NCBI GenBank assembly: GCA_902779185.1
Contig: CACZAM010000006.1
Location: 70,189-104,056 of the forward strand
Origin: an uncultured Eubacteriales bacterium
GTDB taxonomy: Bacteria; Bacillota; Clostridia; Peptostreptococcales; Anaerovoracaceae
Direction of reading: 5' to 3'
DNA: 33,868 nt
Shown here: positions 1-6,817 of the stretch, piece by piece
How positions within the stretch are numbered: position 1 is the stretch's first letter
How the letters are laid out: the number at the start of each line of letters is the position of its first letter
Position numbers and translations under genes: made by a program
Notes under the pieces: model-generated
What the model saw: only the letters and a program-made list of their open reading frames with translations
The model's database searches: none
Told to the model about the DNA's origin: nothing

Positions 1-7
1 TTATCAA

Positions 8-241
8 TCAGATCAATTGATATGTTGCCTTTCTAAAAGTGTAGTTCCCAAAATAAAATTTCCCGGGATCCACCTTGTTCGCCAGTTCTCTGCTCGTTAT
101 GAAATCTTTGGATACATTTACAAGCAATTGCCTTCCTCCGGATTCAACAAGATAGTGTGCTGATGCATCATTTAAGTAATCTGCGCCTTGAATGATTCCC
201 GGGCCTGCAAGAAAGTCCGCGATCCATTCTGTCTTTCTCAT
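8..241 (-). CDS. Hypothetical 77-aa protein
   Basis: A complete short reading frame starting at an ATG and ending in TGA close to the window edge. A GGAG followed by AAAAAGG just upstream of the ATG gives a reasonable ribosome site. The protein has no signal peptide or membrane segment and I recognise no domain. The N-terminal half is mildly hydrophobic and the C-terminal half is rich in Lys, Phe and Tyr. It lies downstream of the large LRR-protease gene but is separated from it by a weak terminator-like hairpin, so it may be its own unit. It could be a small orphan gene of the accessory region or the remnant of a longer gene. Function unknown. Confidence 0.5.
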   Translation of the reverse strand: MRKTEWIADFLAGPGIIQGADYLNDASAHYLVESGGRQLLVNVSKDFITSRELANKVDPGKFYFGNYTFRKATYQLI

Positions 242-264
242 CCTTTTTCTCCGAATGAGAGGGT

Positions 265-291
265 AAAAGGCCCGATCGAGGTGACCGAGCC
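265..291 (-). terminator. Weak terminator after the LRR-caspase gene
   Basis: On the minus strand GGCTCGGTC pairs with a GAT-CGGGCC arm around a short loop (arms within 269-291, including G-T wobbles). CCTTTTACC follows. It sits about 80 bases past the stop of the LRR-caspase gene. The stem is imperfect and the U-run is short, so this is a plausible but weak factor-independent terminator. Confidence 0.4.
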
Positions 292-372
292 TGCATGTAT
301 ATCATTCACTTATCTTTTATATTACTGCTCCTCGAATACACTTGCACCAATTCTTAAGTGACACGCCCTCCT

Positions 373-3300
373 TCAGTATGAGAATATGACCTGATTCTTC
401 AGGTTGCCCAAATAGCACTTTGGAGTCTGTATCTTCTCTTCCGATGATGCTGATATATTTGAATTGATATATGCAAATAATTCTTCACACGTAACAGCTC
501 TGTCATTATCAAGGTCAGCAGGGTATTTGCTTGTTTTTCTCCAGTTTAATCCCTTCATAAGTGCATATGTAAACTGATGGTAACCCTTATTTCCTCTTGT
601 TAATACTTCCCACATACCTAAAATAGGTTCAATAGGGCTGTTTGATTGAGAAGCTTTGTAATCACTCTGTGACGTTTCATCAATTGCACTACTTGCAAAT
701 ACAGCAATCCGGTCTTTCATAGGGGATTTCTTTGCGGCAATCACAAACCCCTCGGAATAACAGGCATCTACTATTAATATCACCTTTCCCTTTATACTTT
801 TATCCAGTAAGGATAGAAAATCTTCGTATGAATAGTATTCAGCCCCACCGTCACTTTTTCTCAAACAAATTCCCCGGCCTTTACCGTTAACACCACCGCC
901 GTCTCCATGACCAGCATAGTATACAAAGGAAATGTCGTTATCTGATGTTGAGGCAAATGCCGATGGTATCCATGTGTCGATATCTGTTCTGTATGGTGCC
1001 TCATCGTTTTCAACTAATTTTTTCTTTATATTACCTCTACTGGTTTTATAACCACATATCTTGTTTTTCAAAAGCTTTTTATAAACATCTATTGCCTCAT
1101 CCTTTGTATAATAATCTTTATTATTTACTCTTGCATTACAGCCACCAATGATAAGCCCGTATACCTTCGGGGTCTTTTTCTCAATTTCTTTGATTTTCTT
1201 AGTCTTATTGTTCTTGATCCATACCGCATACAGTACCACCGTGCCGTTGGCTTTAGAGGTCAGTTTTCTGACAGAGGCCTGGTCGATATATTGTACCGTT
1301 CCGTTCTCTTTTTTGCTCCAGCCAACAAAGGTCCATCCGGTACGTTTGAAAGTGTTTTTTTTCAGTTTTCTTACTGATTCAAACACAAATCGGTCAGGCT
1401 TCATTTTGCCGGTGCCGCCGTTTGCATCATAATTAATATTGTAGTATTTTATATTTTTTTTCTTCCATATTGCATAAAGTGTAACGGTCTCCTTGTCTTT
1501 TGCAGTGACATTTCTGATATGTGCCCTGTTTGTATATATTATGGTGCCTCTCTTTTTGTCGCTCCAGCCTATGAACACATATCCCTTCCTCGAAAACTTA
1601 TTAGCCGGCAAGGTATATGTTCTCCCATAGACCAGATTCTTCATTGCCTTCTTCTTCATGGAACCAGTGCCGCCGTTTTTATTGAACTTGATATTGTATT
1701 TATGCCCTTTCCAGTGAGCATAAACTGTTTTATCTTCATCGCTTTTCAGAATCGTCTTTGATGTTACCTTTGAGCCCCCTTCTTTCTCAGTATACCAACC
1801 GATGAAGCTGTAACCTTTTCTTGATGCTTTAGGCAGTTTTCCGTAAGCTTCGCCCCTCTTGACGCTAATATATGGTGTATCCGTTCTTCCACCATTTGCA
1901 TCAAAATTCAGCTTGTAATAACCGATAGTTCCCTCGAACGTTAACTGTCCACCCCAATTATCAGGAATCAAATCCCAGATACCGAACTTTACAGTTGCCA
2001 CCACATTTTCACATATAGAGTCGTCTACGGCTGGTCTGGTCCCTTTGACCTCAATAGTCTCAAGCGCAGTGCAATCACTGAATGCTTCGCCGCCTATACT
2101 TGTCAAAGATTTAGGGAGAACAATTTTTTTCAGATTGTAATTTCTTCGAAATGCTCTTCTGCCAATCTCGGTAACTCCCTCCGGTATCTCTATGGATTCC
2201 AGTCCTTCGTTCCATCCGAAGAGCCCGTTATCTATTTTTGTAACGCCTTCCTTGAATATAACTGTACTTAGCGAATTACAGCCTTCAAACGCTCCGTTAT
2301 TATCGCCCCATTCATAGGTCATCCTATTAGGTATAGTGACAGTCTCCAGATTGGAGCACCCGTTGAATGCGCCCTGGTACATTGTCTCAAGTGAATCCGG
2401 CAGGTCTGCTGTATAGAGGCCTGTTTCCTCAAAAGCGTTGGCCCCGATGATTATCAGGCTATCCGGAAAACTGAATTCTGTCAGATTGCTGTCTTTTCTA
2501 AATGCCGTCCCTCCAATAGTTTCCAATGAACAACCATCTTCAAAGGTTACCGTCTTTAAGTTTAGACAATAGCGGAACGCACTATCTTCTATTTCTTTGA
2601 CAGAAGAGGGAATGGTTATCGACTCTATTGGCGAATCGAAAAACCAGCATCTGCCTATTCTCTGTATCCCTTCCGGGAAGATTATACTGGTAAGAGATGT
2701 ACAGCCGTTAAAAATACCTGTATCATATCCACGTTCTGTCTGATAGTCGTTACAGGTGATATTCTCTGACATGCGTACGGTTTTTAATTTCTCACATCCT
2801 GCAAAAGCACCTACATCCACAAAGTTTACTGTACTAGGCAGGTATATGCTTGTTATTCCGGATCCGCTGAATGCTGTCCATCCGATTCTTTCAAGTGCTG
2901 AATTATTAGAAATATTGACGGAAGATAAATTGCGCGTATTCCTAAATGCATTGGATCCTATCCAAGTCACACTATCCGGGATAGTTATTTCTTTGATTCC
3001 TGAATTGTCAAACATAGCACTATCGATAAAAGTGCTCCCATTTGCTATGGTGACGTCAGTGAGGCTCTCTGTATTAGCAAACGGACCGTCATACATTATC
3101 TCGCCGGCATAATCACCTGAATGGCAATCCTTTGGAATATTGATTTTGCAAAGAGATGAGCATCCCCCGAAAGCACCGCAGCCAAGTTTCTCCAGACCTG
3201 CAGGAAGCTGTACTGAAGTCAGGGCAGTGCAGCCCCTGAAGGCATTATCTCCAATCTCCTTCAAAGTAGATGGTAGATTGAGAGTTGTAAGATTAAAGCA

Positions 3301-3651
3301 ATCCCCGAACGCGCCATCAACACTTCCTACTTTACCATCTATATACTCTACAGGGTATGAAACCCCTCCGACCGGAAGAACATCAGGTATTGTCAGACTG
3401 GTTATCAGGCATCTGTCAGTAAAATCCAGTTCACCGTTATCATTATAGTGATTGTCATCAACAGCTCTTGTAATGTGCAGTTTCCCGTCGACCAGTTTGT
3501 AGTAGAAAAGGTCCTGATACTTCAGTTCCTCAGATTCTGCGACTTTTACATCTGCCCAAGATGCTGCAAAGACATGACTGATCGAAAACAGTCCCATTAT
3601 TAAAAAGACCGTCAAGGCAGATATGATGAAATGATTCTTTATTATTTTCAT
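373..3651 (-). CDS. Secreted BspA-type LRR / InlB-repeat / caspase-like (C14) protease protein
   Basis: A 1092-aa exported protein. Residues 1-29 are a signal peptide (Lys-rich start, hydrophobic core, VFA-A cleavage region). Residues about 105-545 are tandem BspA/LRR_5 leucine-rich repeats of the form 'AFxxCxxLxxVxIPxxVxxIGxxAF'. Residues about 577-647, 651-730 and 736-812 are three InlB/Flg_new-type repeats (NFDANGG...GYxFIGW...YAxW). A Lys-rich linker (about 813-827) leads to a caspase-fold domain at about 828-1092. Its likely catalytic pair is His915 in YYAGHGDGGG and Cys964 in VDACYSEG. D1046-x-D1048-x-D1050 to E1057 matches an EF-hand-type Ca-binding loop. There is no LPXTG motif or C-terminal anchor helix. 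By family knowledge LRR_5 and InlB repeats bind surfaces, and C14 peptidases cut after Lys/Arg or act by self-processing. The pairing suggests an adhesive secreted protease; substrate unknown. The gene is more AT-rich than the core genes, which fits acquisition by transfer. Confidence 0.9.
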   Translation of the reverse strand: MKIIKNHFIISALTVFLIMGLFSISHVFAASWADVKVAESEELKYQDLFYYKLVDGKLHITRAVDDNHYNDNGELDFTDRCLITSLTIPDVLPVGGVSYPVEYIDGKVGSVDGAFGDCFNLTTLNLPSTLKEIGDNAFRGCTALTSVQLPAGLEKLGCGAFGGCSSLCKINIPKDCHSGDYAGEIMYDGPFANTESLTDVTIANGSTFIDSAMFDNSGIKEITIPDSVTWIGSNAFRNTRNLSSVNISNNSALERIGWTAFSGSGITSIYLPSTVNFVDVGAFAGCEKLKTVRMSENITCNDYQTERGYDTGIFNGCTSLTSIIFPEGIQRIGRCWFFDSPIESITIPSSVKEIEDSAFRYCLNLKTVTFEDGCSLETIGGTAFRKDSNLTEFSFPDSLIIIGANAFEETGLYTADLPDSLETMYQGAFNGCSNLETVTIPNRMTYEWGDNNGAFEGCNSLSTVIFKEGVTKIDNGLFGWNEGLESIEIPEGVTEIGRRAFRRNYNLKKIVLPKSLTSIGGEAFSDCTALETIEVKGTRPAVDDSICENVVATVKFGIWDLIPDNWGGQLTFEGTIGYYKLNFDANGGRTDTPYISVKRGEAYGKLPKASRKGYSFIGWYTEKEGGSKVTSKTILKSDEDKTVYAHWKGHKYNIKFNKNGGTGSMKKKAMKNLVYGRTYTLPANKFSRKGYVFIGWSDKKRGTIIYTNRAHIRNVTAKDKETVTLYAIWKKKNIKYYNINYDANGGTGKMKPDRFVFESVRKLKKNTFKRTGWTFVGWSKKENGTVQYIDQASVRKLTSKANGTVVLYAVWIKNNKTKKIKEIEKKTPKVYGLIIGGCNARVNNKDYYTKDEAIDVYKKLLKNKICGYKTSRGNIKKKLVENDEAPYRTDIDTWIPSAFASTSDNDISFVYYAGHGDGGGVNGKGRGICLRKSDGGAEYYSYEDFLSLLDKSIKGKVILIVDACYSEGFVIAAKKSPMKDRIAVFASSAIDETSQSDYKASQSNSPIEPILGMWEVLTRGNKGYHQFTYALMKGLNWRKTSKYPADLDNDRAVTCEELFAYINSNISASSEEKIQTPKCYLGNLKNQVIFSY

Positions 3652-3875
3652 ATTCCGATGCTCCCCTTACAAAAAACAGACAGGGCGAGAATTGTCCTCG
3701 CCCTTTTGTTTAGTATAACTAATTCAAATCTGCCATACAAGACCGAGCATAAATAAACTGTGTCTTCGATGTTGCTGGCGTCAGGAACCACAACCATGAA
3801 AGGAATCCTCCCTTGCCATATGAGCTCCCGTCTTCGTCTTTCTCTTTTCAGGATCGACTGCAGGTATCTGGTCAT
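3648..3875 (-). CDS. Small 75-aa ORF downstream of the HipA-like kinase (possible third gene)
   Basis: This frame starts 14 bases after the kinase stop, the spacing of an operon partner. Its N-terminal two-thirds reads like a real protein (Arg-rich helix, then GRIPFMVVVPDASNIEDTVY). The last 20 or so codons run through the hairpin at 3683-3703 that looks like the operon terminator, and the stop overlaps the start of the LRR-caspase gene by three bases. The ribosome site is weak (GAAG before CCGG-ATG). It may be a genuine third component whose 3' end has been altered, or a truncated remnant. I do not recognise a family. Confidence 0.4.
   Translation of the reverse strand: MTRYLQSILKRERRRRELIWQGRIPFMVVVPDASNIEDTVYLCSVLYGRFELVILNKRARTILALSVFCKGSIGI
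3683..3703 (-). terminator. Bidirectional-looking terminator after the hipBA-like operon
   Basis: GGGCGAG and CTCGCCC form a perfect 7-bp GC-rich stem with a 7-base loop. On the minus strand the stem is followed by TGTCTGTTTTTTG, on the plus strand by TTTTGTTT. It separates the kinase operon from the LRR-caspase gene and lies inside the doubtful 75-aa frame. Confidence 0.7.
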
Positions 3876-3889
3876 CCGGCTTCAGACAG

Positions 3890-5095
3890 TTATTCGATAT
3901 ACCTCCTGTCCTTCCATAGATCCACGCCCTTCTGGAAGCTGATCAGTCTATCCAGTTTTCTCTCATAGAGTTCCTTGAGAAGCGGTATCCTGATATGTCT
4001 CTCATAGACATCCTGTTCATATAACGAAAAGTCCATCACTGCTTTGTCAGCATCAACAAGTGTCCTGTCTTTTACATAGCGAAGCAGGCGAACTTCCTTT
4101 TCAACGAATGAATGCGTTTTTATATCATCAAGTCTGATCCCGGTCAGCTGTTCAAACGGCACGTTATAGAACATGGAATTACCAGAATCATAGATAGGTG
4201 CAAACCCGAGTATCTCCAGAGTATCCGGATCCCGCCTGAAAGCTATGTTGTTCATGTGCCTGTCCGTATTGCTTATAAGGTAGTCTGTCATGATCTGATA
4301 ATCCATAAAATCCGTAAACGTCTTTTCAGACATACCGAATCCCATGCAGACTTCCTTAAGCGGGTAATAAAGTGATTCATTATGCTTCGTCTTGACTGTC
4401 TGCAAAAGCTCCCAAGCGCTGATGCTCTCAATTTCCTCACTGCAAAAGTCGTATGACATGCAGCCAAGACCTTCGACATTGCCATCCACCTGAAGCCGGA
4501 CCAGCGTGTATGGCGTATAATTGTCAAAGCCCTGCTGTTCGTGCAGTCTTGTTGCGAATAGTTCATTCAGGCTCTGCTGATAGGACTCCCCGTAATTGCC
4601 CTTGATCAGATAGCGTCTGCCATCAGCAGCTATGCACCACTTTTTCTGCAGTTCTCCCTGAGATGTTGCACAGTTGAAACGCGTAACCTTTCTTAGATCA
4701 AGCACATAATCCCTGTTTATCGTAAGCTCACCAAAAGTGTCTACAAAAGCATTTGTAAACAGATTGACATCCCGCCAGGAGATATCTTCATCTCTTGGCT
4801 TTATCCAATAGCAATCCGATAGGCTCAGTGCCAGGTTGTTGACCAGCGCACTCCTTGTTGACGAATATCCTAACTTCTGCAACGCTGTTTTGGCTCCGTG
4901 TCTGGTCTTTGGAATAGCTCTGTCGCGCCACCATTCGTGAAAACGCACATCGTTCATCTGTCCGCCTATAGGAAAATGTGCCAGTGCATCCCTGTTTCTT
5001 CTGACATTATGCAGATCTCCCTCATCGCCGATCTCCATCAGGCAAACAGGTACATCTTTATGCATCAGATAATAATCTTTGATGTGATTTTTCAT
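3890..5095 (-). CDS. HipA-like Ser/Thr kinase (toxin-type)
   Basis: A 401-aa protein with HipA C-terminal kinase signatures. RYLIKGNY places the ATP-binding Lys at about 165, NELFATRL follows with Glu178, the catalytic loop SNTDRHMNNIAF gives Asp278 and Asn283, and APIYDSGNS gives metal-binding Asp303. In the HipA family this fold phosphorylates protein targets; E. coli HipA acts on glutamyl-tRNA synthetase and causes growth arrest. The N-terminal 140 residues do not resemble the canonical HipA N-domain, so this belongs to a divergent Firmicutes group. It starts 19 bases after the HTH gene, which is the HipB-HipA order. The likely job is the kinase part of a toxin-antitoxin or regulatory pair. 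The kinase residues are all visible; the target is unknown. Confidence 0.8.
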   Translation of the reverse strand: MKNHIKDYYLMHKDVPVCLMEIGDEGDLHNVRRNRDALAHFPIGGQMNDVRFHEWWRDRAIPKTRHGAKTALQKLGYSSTRSALVNNLALSLSDCYWIKPRDEDISWRDVNLFTNAFVDTFGELTINRDYVLDLRKVTRFNCATSQGELQKKWCIAADGRRYLIKGNYGESYQQSLNELFATRLHEQQGFDNYTPYTLVRLQVDGNVEGLGCMSYDFCSEEIESISAWELLQTVKTKHNESLYYPLKEVCMGFGMSEKTFTDFMDYQIMTDYLISNTDRHMNNIAFRRDPDTLEILGFAPIYDSGNSMFYNVPFEQLTGIRLDDIKTHSFVEKEVRLLRYVKDRTLVDADKAVMDFSLYEQDVYERHIRIPLLKELYERKLDRLISFQKGVDLWKDRRYIE

Positions 5096-5114
5096 TGATC
5101 CGTACCCCTATCCG

Positions 5115-5519
5115 CTAAACCCATTCAATGCCTTCTTCCTTATCATAGCGGCAATCCTTCTCGAACCTTTCCCGTATCTCATAAAAGCTGTCAAAAAGAT
5201 CAGTTATATATATTCTTAGATTGTTAGGGTTGACTCCGTTCAGAGTCTCTCTGATAGTTATACCATTTCCCTTTGAATCCATTACCATACTCTTCTCTTC
5301 ATCGTAATAGTATATATTCCCATCCATACCTATGACCTTCTTCGTGTAATCATCCGCTGCCGGTACGGACCTTGCGATCAACCTCAATACATATTCCGGA
5401 GGAGATGCGATCCCCTGCTCCCATTTGCGAAGGGTGCTTAACGGGATTCCGAATAATCCGGAGAATTCACTCTGGCTTATCCCCATTTTTCTGCGAAGCT
5501 CTTTTATGTCTATGTTCAT
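5115..5519 (-). CDS. HTH (XRE/HipB-like) regulator, probable antitoxin
   Basis: A 134-aa protein. The frame is open further upstream to 5627, but the ATG at 5519 is preferred: GGTAGGA lies just before it, and the upstream extension would run through the operators and promoter. Residues about 5-40 form an HTH (RRKMGISQSEFSGLFGIPLS, then LRKWEQG). The C-terminal part (about 60-134) contains IYYYDEE and an acidic tail and has no recognised domain. It precedes the HipA-like kinase, so it probably binds the paired operators at 5534-5580 and represses its own operon, as HipB does. The name antitoxin is inferred from gene order and the partner. Confidence 0.8.
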   Translation of the reverse strand: MNIDIKELRRKMGISQSEFSGLFGIPLSTLRKWEQGIASPPEYVLRLIARSVPAADDYTKKVIGMDGNIYYYDEEKSMVMDSKGNGITIRETLNGVNPNNLRIYITDLFDSFYEIRERFEKDCRYDKEEGIEWV

Positions 5520-5533
5520 AATTCCTACCCGTA

Positions 5534-5548
5534 TATCCAATTTGGCTA
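5534..5548 (-). promoter_or_regulatory. Operator O2 (imperfect palindrome)
   Basis: TATCCAATTTGGCTA is a one-mismatch copy of the upstream palindrome. Its centre is 30 bp from the other site, about three helical turns, so two regulator dimers could sit on the same DNA face. It lies between the -10 box and the HTH start codon. Confidence 0.65.
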
Positions 5549-5559
5549 TATATATAAAA

Positions 5560-5588
5560 ATGCTATCCAATTTGGATAGCATTGTCAA
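5560..5588 (-). promoter_or_regulatory. Promoter of the hipBA-like operon
   Basis: On the minus strand a consensus -35 TTGACA (5583-5588) and a -10 TAGCAT (5560-5565) are separated by 17 bp. The perfect palindromic operator fills the spacer, so regulator binding would directly block RNA polymerase. Confidence 0.7.
5562..5580 (-). promoter_or_regulatory. Operator O1 (perfect 19-bp palindrome)
   Basis: GCTATCCAATTTGGATAGC has 9-bp perfect arms around one central base. It overlaps the -35/-10 spacer of the operon's promoter. With the imperfect copy at 5534-5548 this is a typical arrangement for an autoregulated HTH-toxin pair. Confidence 0.7.
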
Positions 5589-5704
5589 GTCGATTACATC
5601 CAGGCATCGGCAAATATTTCCCCACACTTCTTGTGGGCAGCGCGCAGGCCTTCAATCCTTCGCATATGTTGAATAGTTTAAGATGCTATTATTTTGATCT
5701 CGCT

Positions 5705-5749
5705 GGGTCTTTGTCTTGGTGAACGCGTAGCAACATAGAACAAAGACCC
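5705..5749. repeat. 10-bp inverted repeat, hairpin
   Basis: GGGTCTTTGT (5705-5714) and ACAAAGACCC (5740-5749) are perfect complements around a 25-base loop. It lies between the Toprim relic and the HTH operon. No U-run follows on the minus strand, so it is not a standard terminator. It could be an attachment or recombination site remnant. Confidence 0.45.
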
Positions 5750-5769
5750 GAACATCAAATCAATTCTGT

Positions 5770-6216
5770 TCATCTTGGATAGTCATACCTGGCTGCCCCC
5801 ATCTGTCTTGATCTGCCTTTCTGGCATATATTCATCAGATAATCATTGTAATCTTTACCGACAGGCGGTGGTTCATCGCGGGTATCGTATCTGACTCCGA
5901 GCATTTCAGTTATAGATTCTGTTGCCCTTCTGCCGGCATAGTCATTATCAAGATGCAGAGATATAATGCTCGTTTCAGGATGATTCTGCAGCATGTTATC
6001 CAATGCAGCAGGTATACTTGTCGCATGTCTGTTGGTACCAGGTGCATAAACTCCTCCAAGAGATATCATCGGATCAGCAAGCCATCTTCCGGTATGCAAA
6101 TGTGTTACCGTCATATACGACAGGAGATCTATCGCACTTTCAAAGACATGCAGGGTTTTCCCATCGGCATTCGTTCTGAAGGAATACCTCTTGTCCGATC
6201 CTGCGGCTTCTCCCAT
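5770..6216 (-). pseudogene. Truncated DUF3991/Toprim protein (mobile-element relic)
   Basis: 148 residues match the C-terminal part of the DUF3991-Toprim proteins carried by conjugative and mobilisable elements of Firmicutes. GSDKRYSFR marks the end of the DUF3991 region. LHVFESAIDLLSY supplies the Toprim acidic residue, and ISLHLDNDYAGRRAT the DxD strand. Intact members are roughly twice this length, with an N-terminal DUF3991 domain that is missing here. The frame begins at an ATG in the middle of the family's conserved region, without a good ribosome site. Just upstream is the end of an unrelated 31-aa frame, so a deletion probably fused two genes. No relaxase, integrase or transfer genes remain nearby. 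Confidence 0.65.
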
Positions 6217-6226
6217 AATCCGATTA

Positions 6227-6322
6227 TCATTCGTGGATCTGTAACTTGCATATTTTCCCTAGATCCGATACTTCGTCCCAGGTCCTTTCTCTTTGTCTTG
6301 GGATGTTCTGCATTCTGGCCAT
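6227..6322 (-). CDS. 31-aa ORF, probable 5' remnant of a mobile-element gene
   Basis: An ATG at 6322 follows a strong ribosome site (AAGGAGGCAAAG). The product is 31 residues, starts MARMQNIPRQRERTW and stops at TGA. The good ribosome site and polar, charged composition suggest the true start of a gene whose body has been lost or frameshifted. It ends 10 bases before the truncated Toprim frame, in a different frame. A normal-length gene may have been interrupted at this junction. No family recognised. Confidence 0.4.
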   Translation of the reverse strand: MARMQNIPRQRERTWDEVSDLGKICKLQIHE

Positions 6323-6396
6323 CTTTGCCTCCTTGTGTTGCTGCCGAACTATTTGGTATCAGTGTAGTTAAGAATAATCATCATCTCAAATGTGCA

Positions 6397-6431
6397 ATAA
6401 GGTACCCATCACCTGCGGCGGTCCCCCTTGT
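6397..6431. repeat. 35-bp hairpin repeat, copy 1
   Basis: Matches copy 2 (6487-6521) at 31 of 35 positions with a 90-bp period. The core is CACCTGCGGCGGTCCCCCTT. On the minus strand it contains an AAGGGGGA ribosome-site-like stretch that can pair with a downstream CCTT, so it could sequester a start site. Confidence 0.6.
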
Positions 6432-6486
6432 TGCTAGTGTGCAAATCCGGCCAAAGAAAAAAAGGCATAATCTGCTAGTTTTCGTC

Positions 6487-6521
6487 ATAAGGGATCCACC
6501 ACCTGCGGTGGTCCCCCTTGT
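6487..6521. repeat. 35-bp hairpin repeat, copy 2
   Basis: The core ACCACC-TGC-GGTGGT is a perfect 6-bp stem with a 3-base loop, extended by GGGATCC against CCCCCTT. The substitutions relative to copy 1 lie partly in the stems, so the ability to fold is partly kept. Confidence 0.6.
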
Positions 6522-6559
6522 GACAAGTTCGCAAATTATGCCTCTGTTTTCACTTAAGT

Positions 6560-6686
6560 GGGGTAGTCGTAAGTCTCTATAAGTTGTTATTTGAACTTGA
6601 TAGAGCTTCGGAACCCTTTCATAAGTCTCTATATCTTGTTATCGCAATGGGGTAGAAATGGGGTAGTAACCGCCAAAATGGGGTAG
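6560..6686. repeat. GGGGTAG iteron-like repeats and a 20-bp direct repeat
   Basis: GGGGTAG occurs at 6560, 6649, 6660 and 6680, three of them as AATGGGGTAG. AAGTCTCTATAAGTTGTTAT (6571-6590) recurs at 6623-6642 with 18 of 20 matches, 52 bp apart. Possible roles are an attachment region, a replication/iteron site of a lost element, or binding sites of a lost protein. Confidence 0.5.
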
Positions 6687-6817
6687 TAAATCTGTCTCCG
6701 GAAGCAATTATTCAGATCGTTTTTTCATGTCCCGGAAGGCCTTTTCCCGACCCTTCTCCATTGCTTTCTAATCGATGTCAGGACTCCGTCACTCACTTCG
6801 TTCGTGCCACCTCACAT

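Larger units (their letters stand above)
6323..6817. other. Gene-free border region with several repeat families
   Basis: About 500 bp with no credible gene on either strand. It contains two 35-bp hairpin-forming repeats, a 20-bp direct repeat, four copies of GGGGTAG and, next to the lysS stop, an imperfect hairpin (GATGT at 6774 with ACATC at 6814). The mix of repeats next to a Toprim relic and directly before a core gene looks like the edge of a decayed integrated element. Confidence 0.55.

Noticed and set aside
295-372. A 15-codon GTG-start frame after the LRR-caspase gene
   Set aside because: The ribosome site is only two bases from the GTG and the peptide is too short to support.
5520-5627. 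Upstream extension of the HTH gene giving 170 aa
   Set aside because: It would be translated through the operators and promoter, and the ATG at 5519 has a better ribosome site.
5705-5749. Terminator for the Toprim relic
   Set aside because: A 25-base loop and no U-run after the stem on the minus strand.
6397-6521. CRISPR array
   Set aside because: Only two diverged units 90 bp apart, forming hairpins with unequal arms, and no cas genes.
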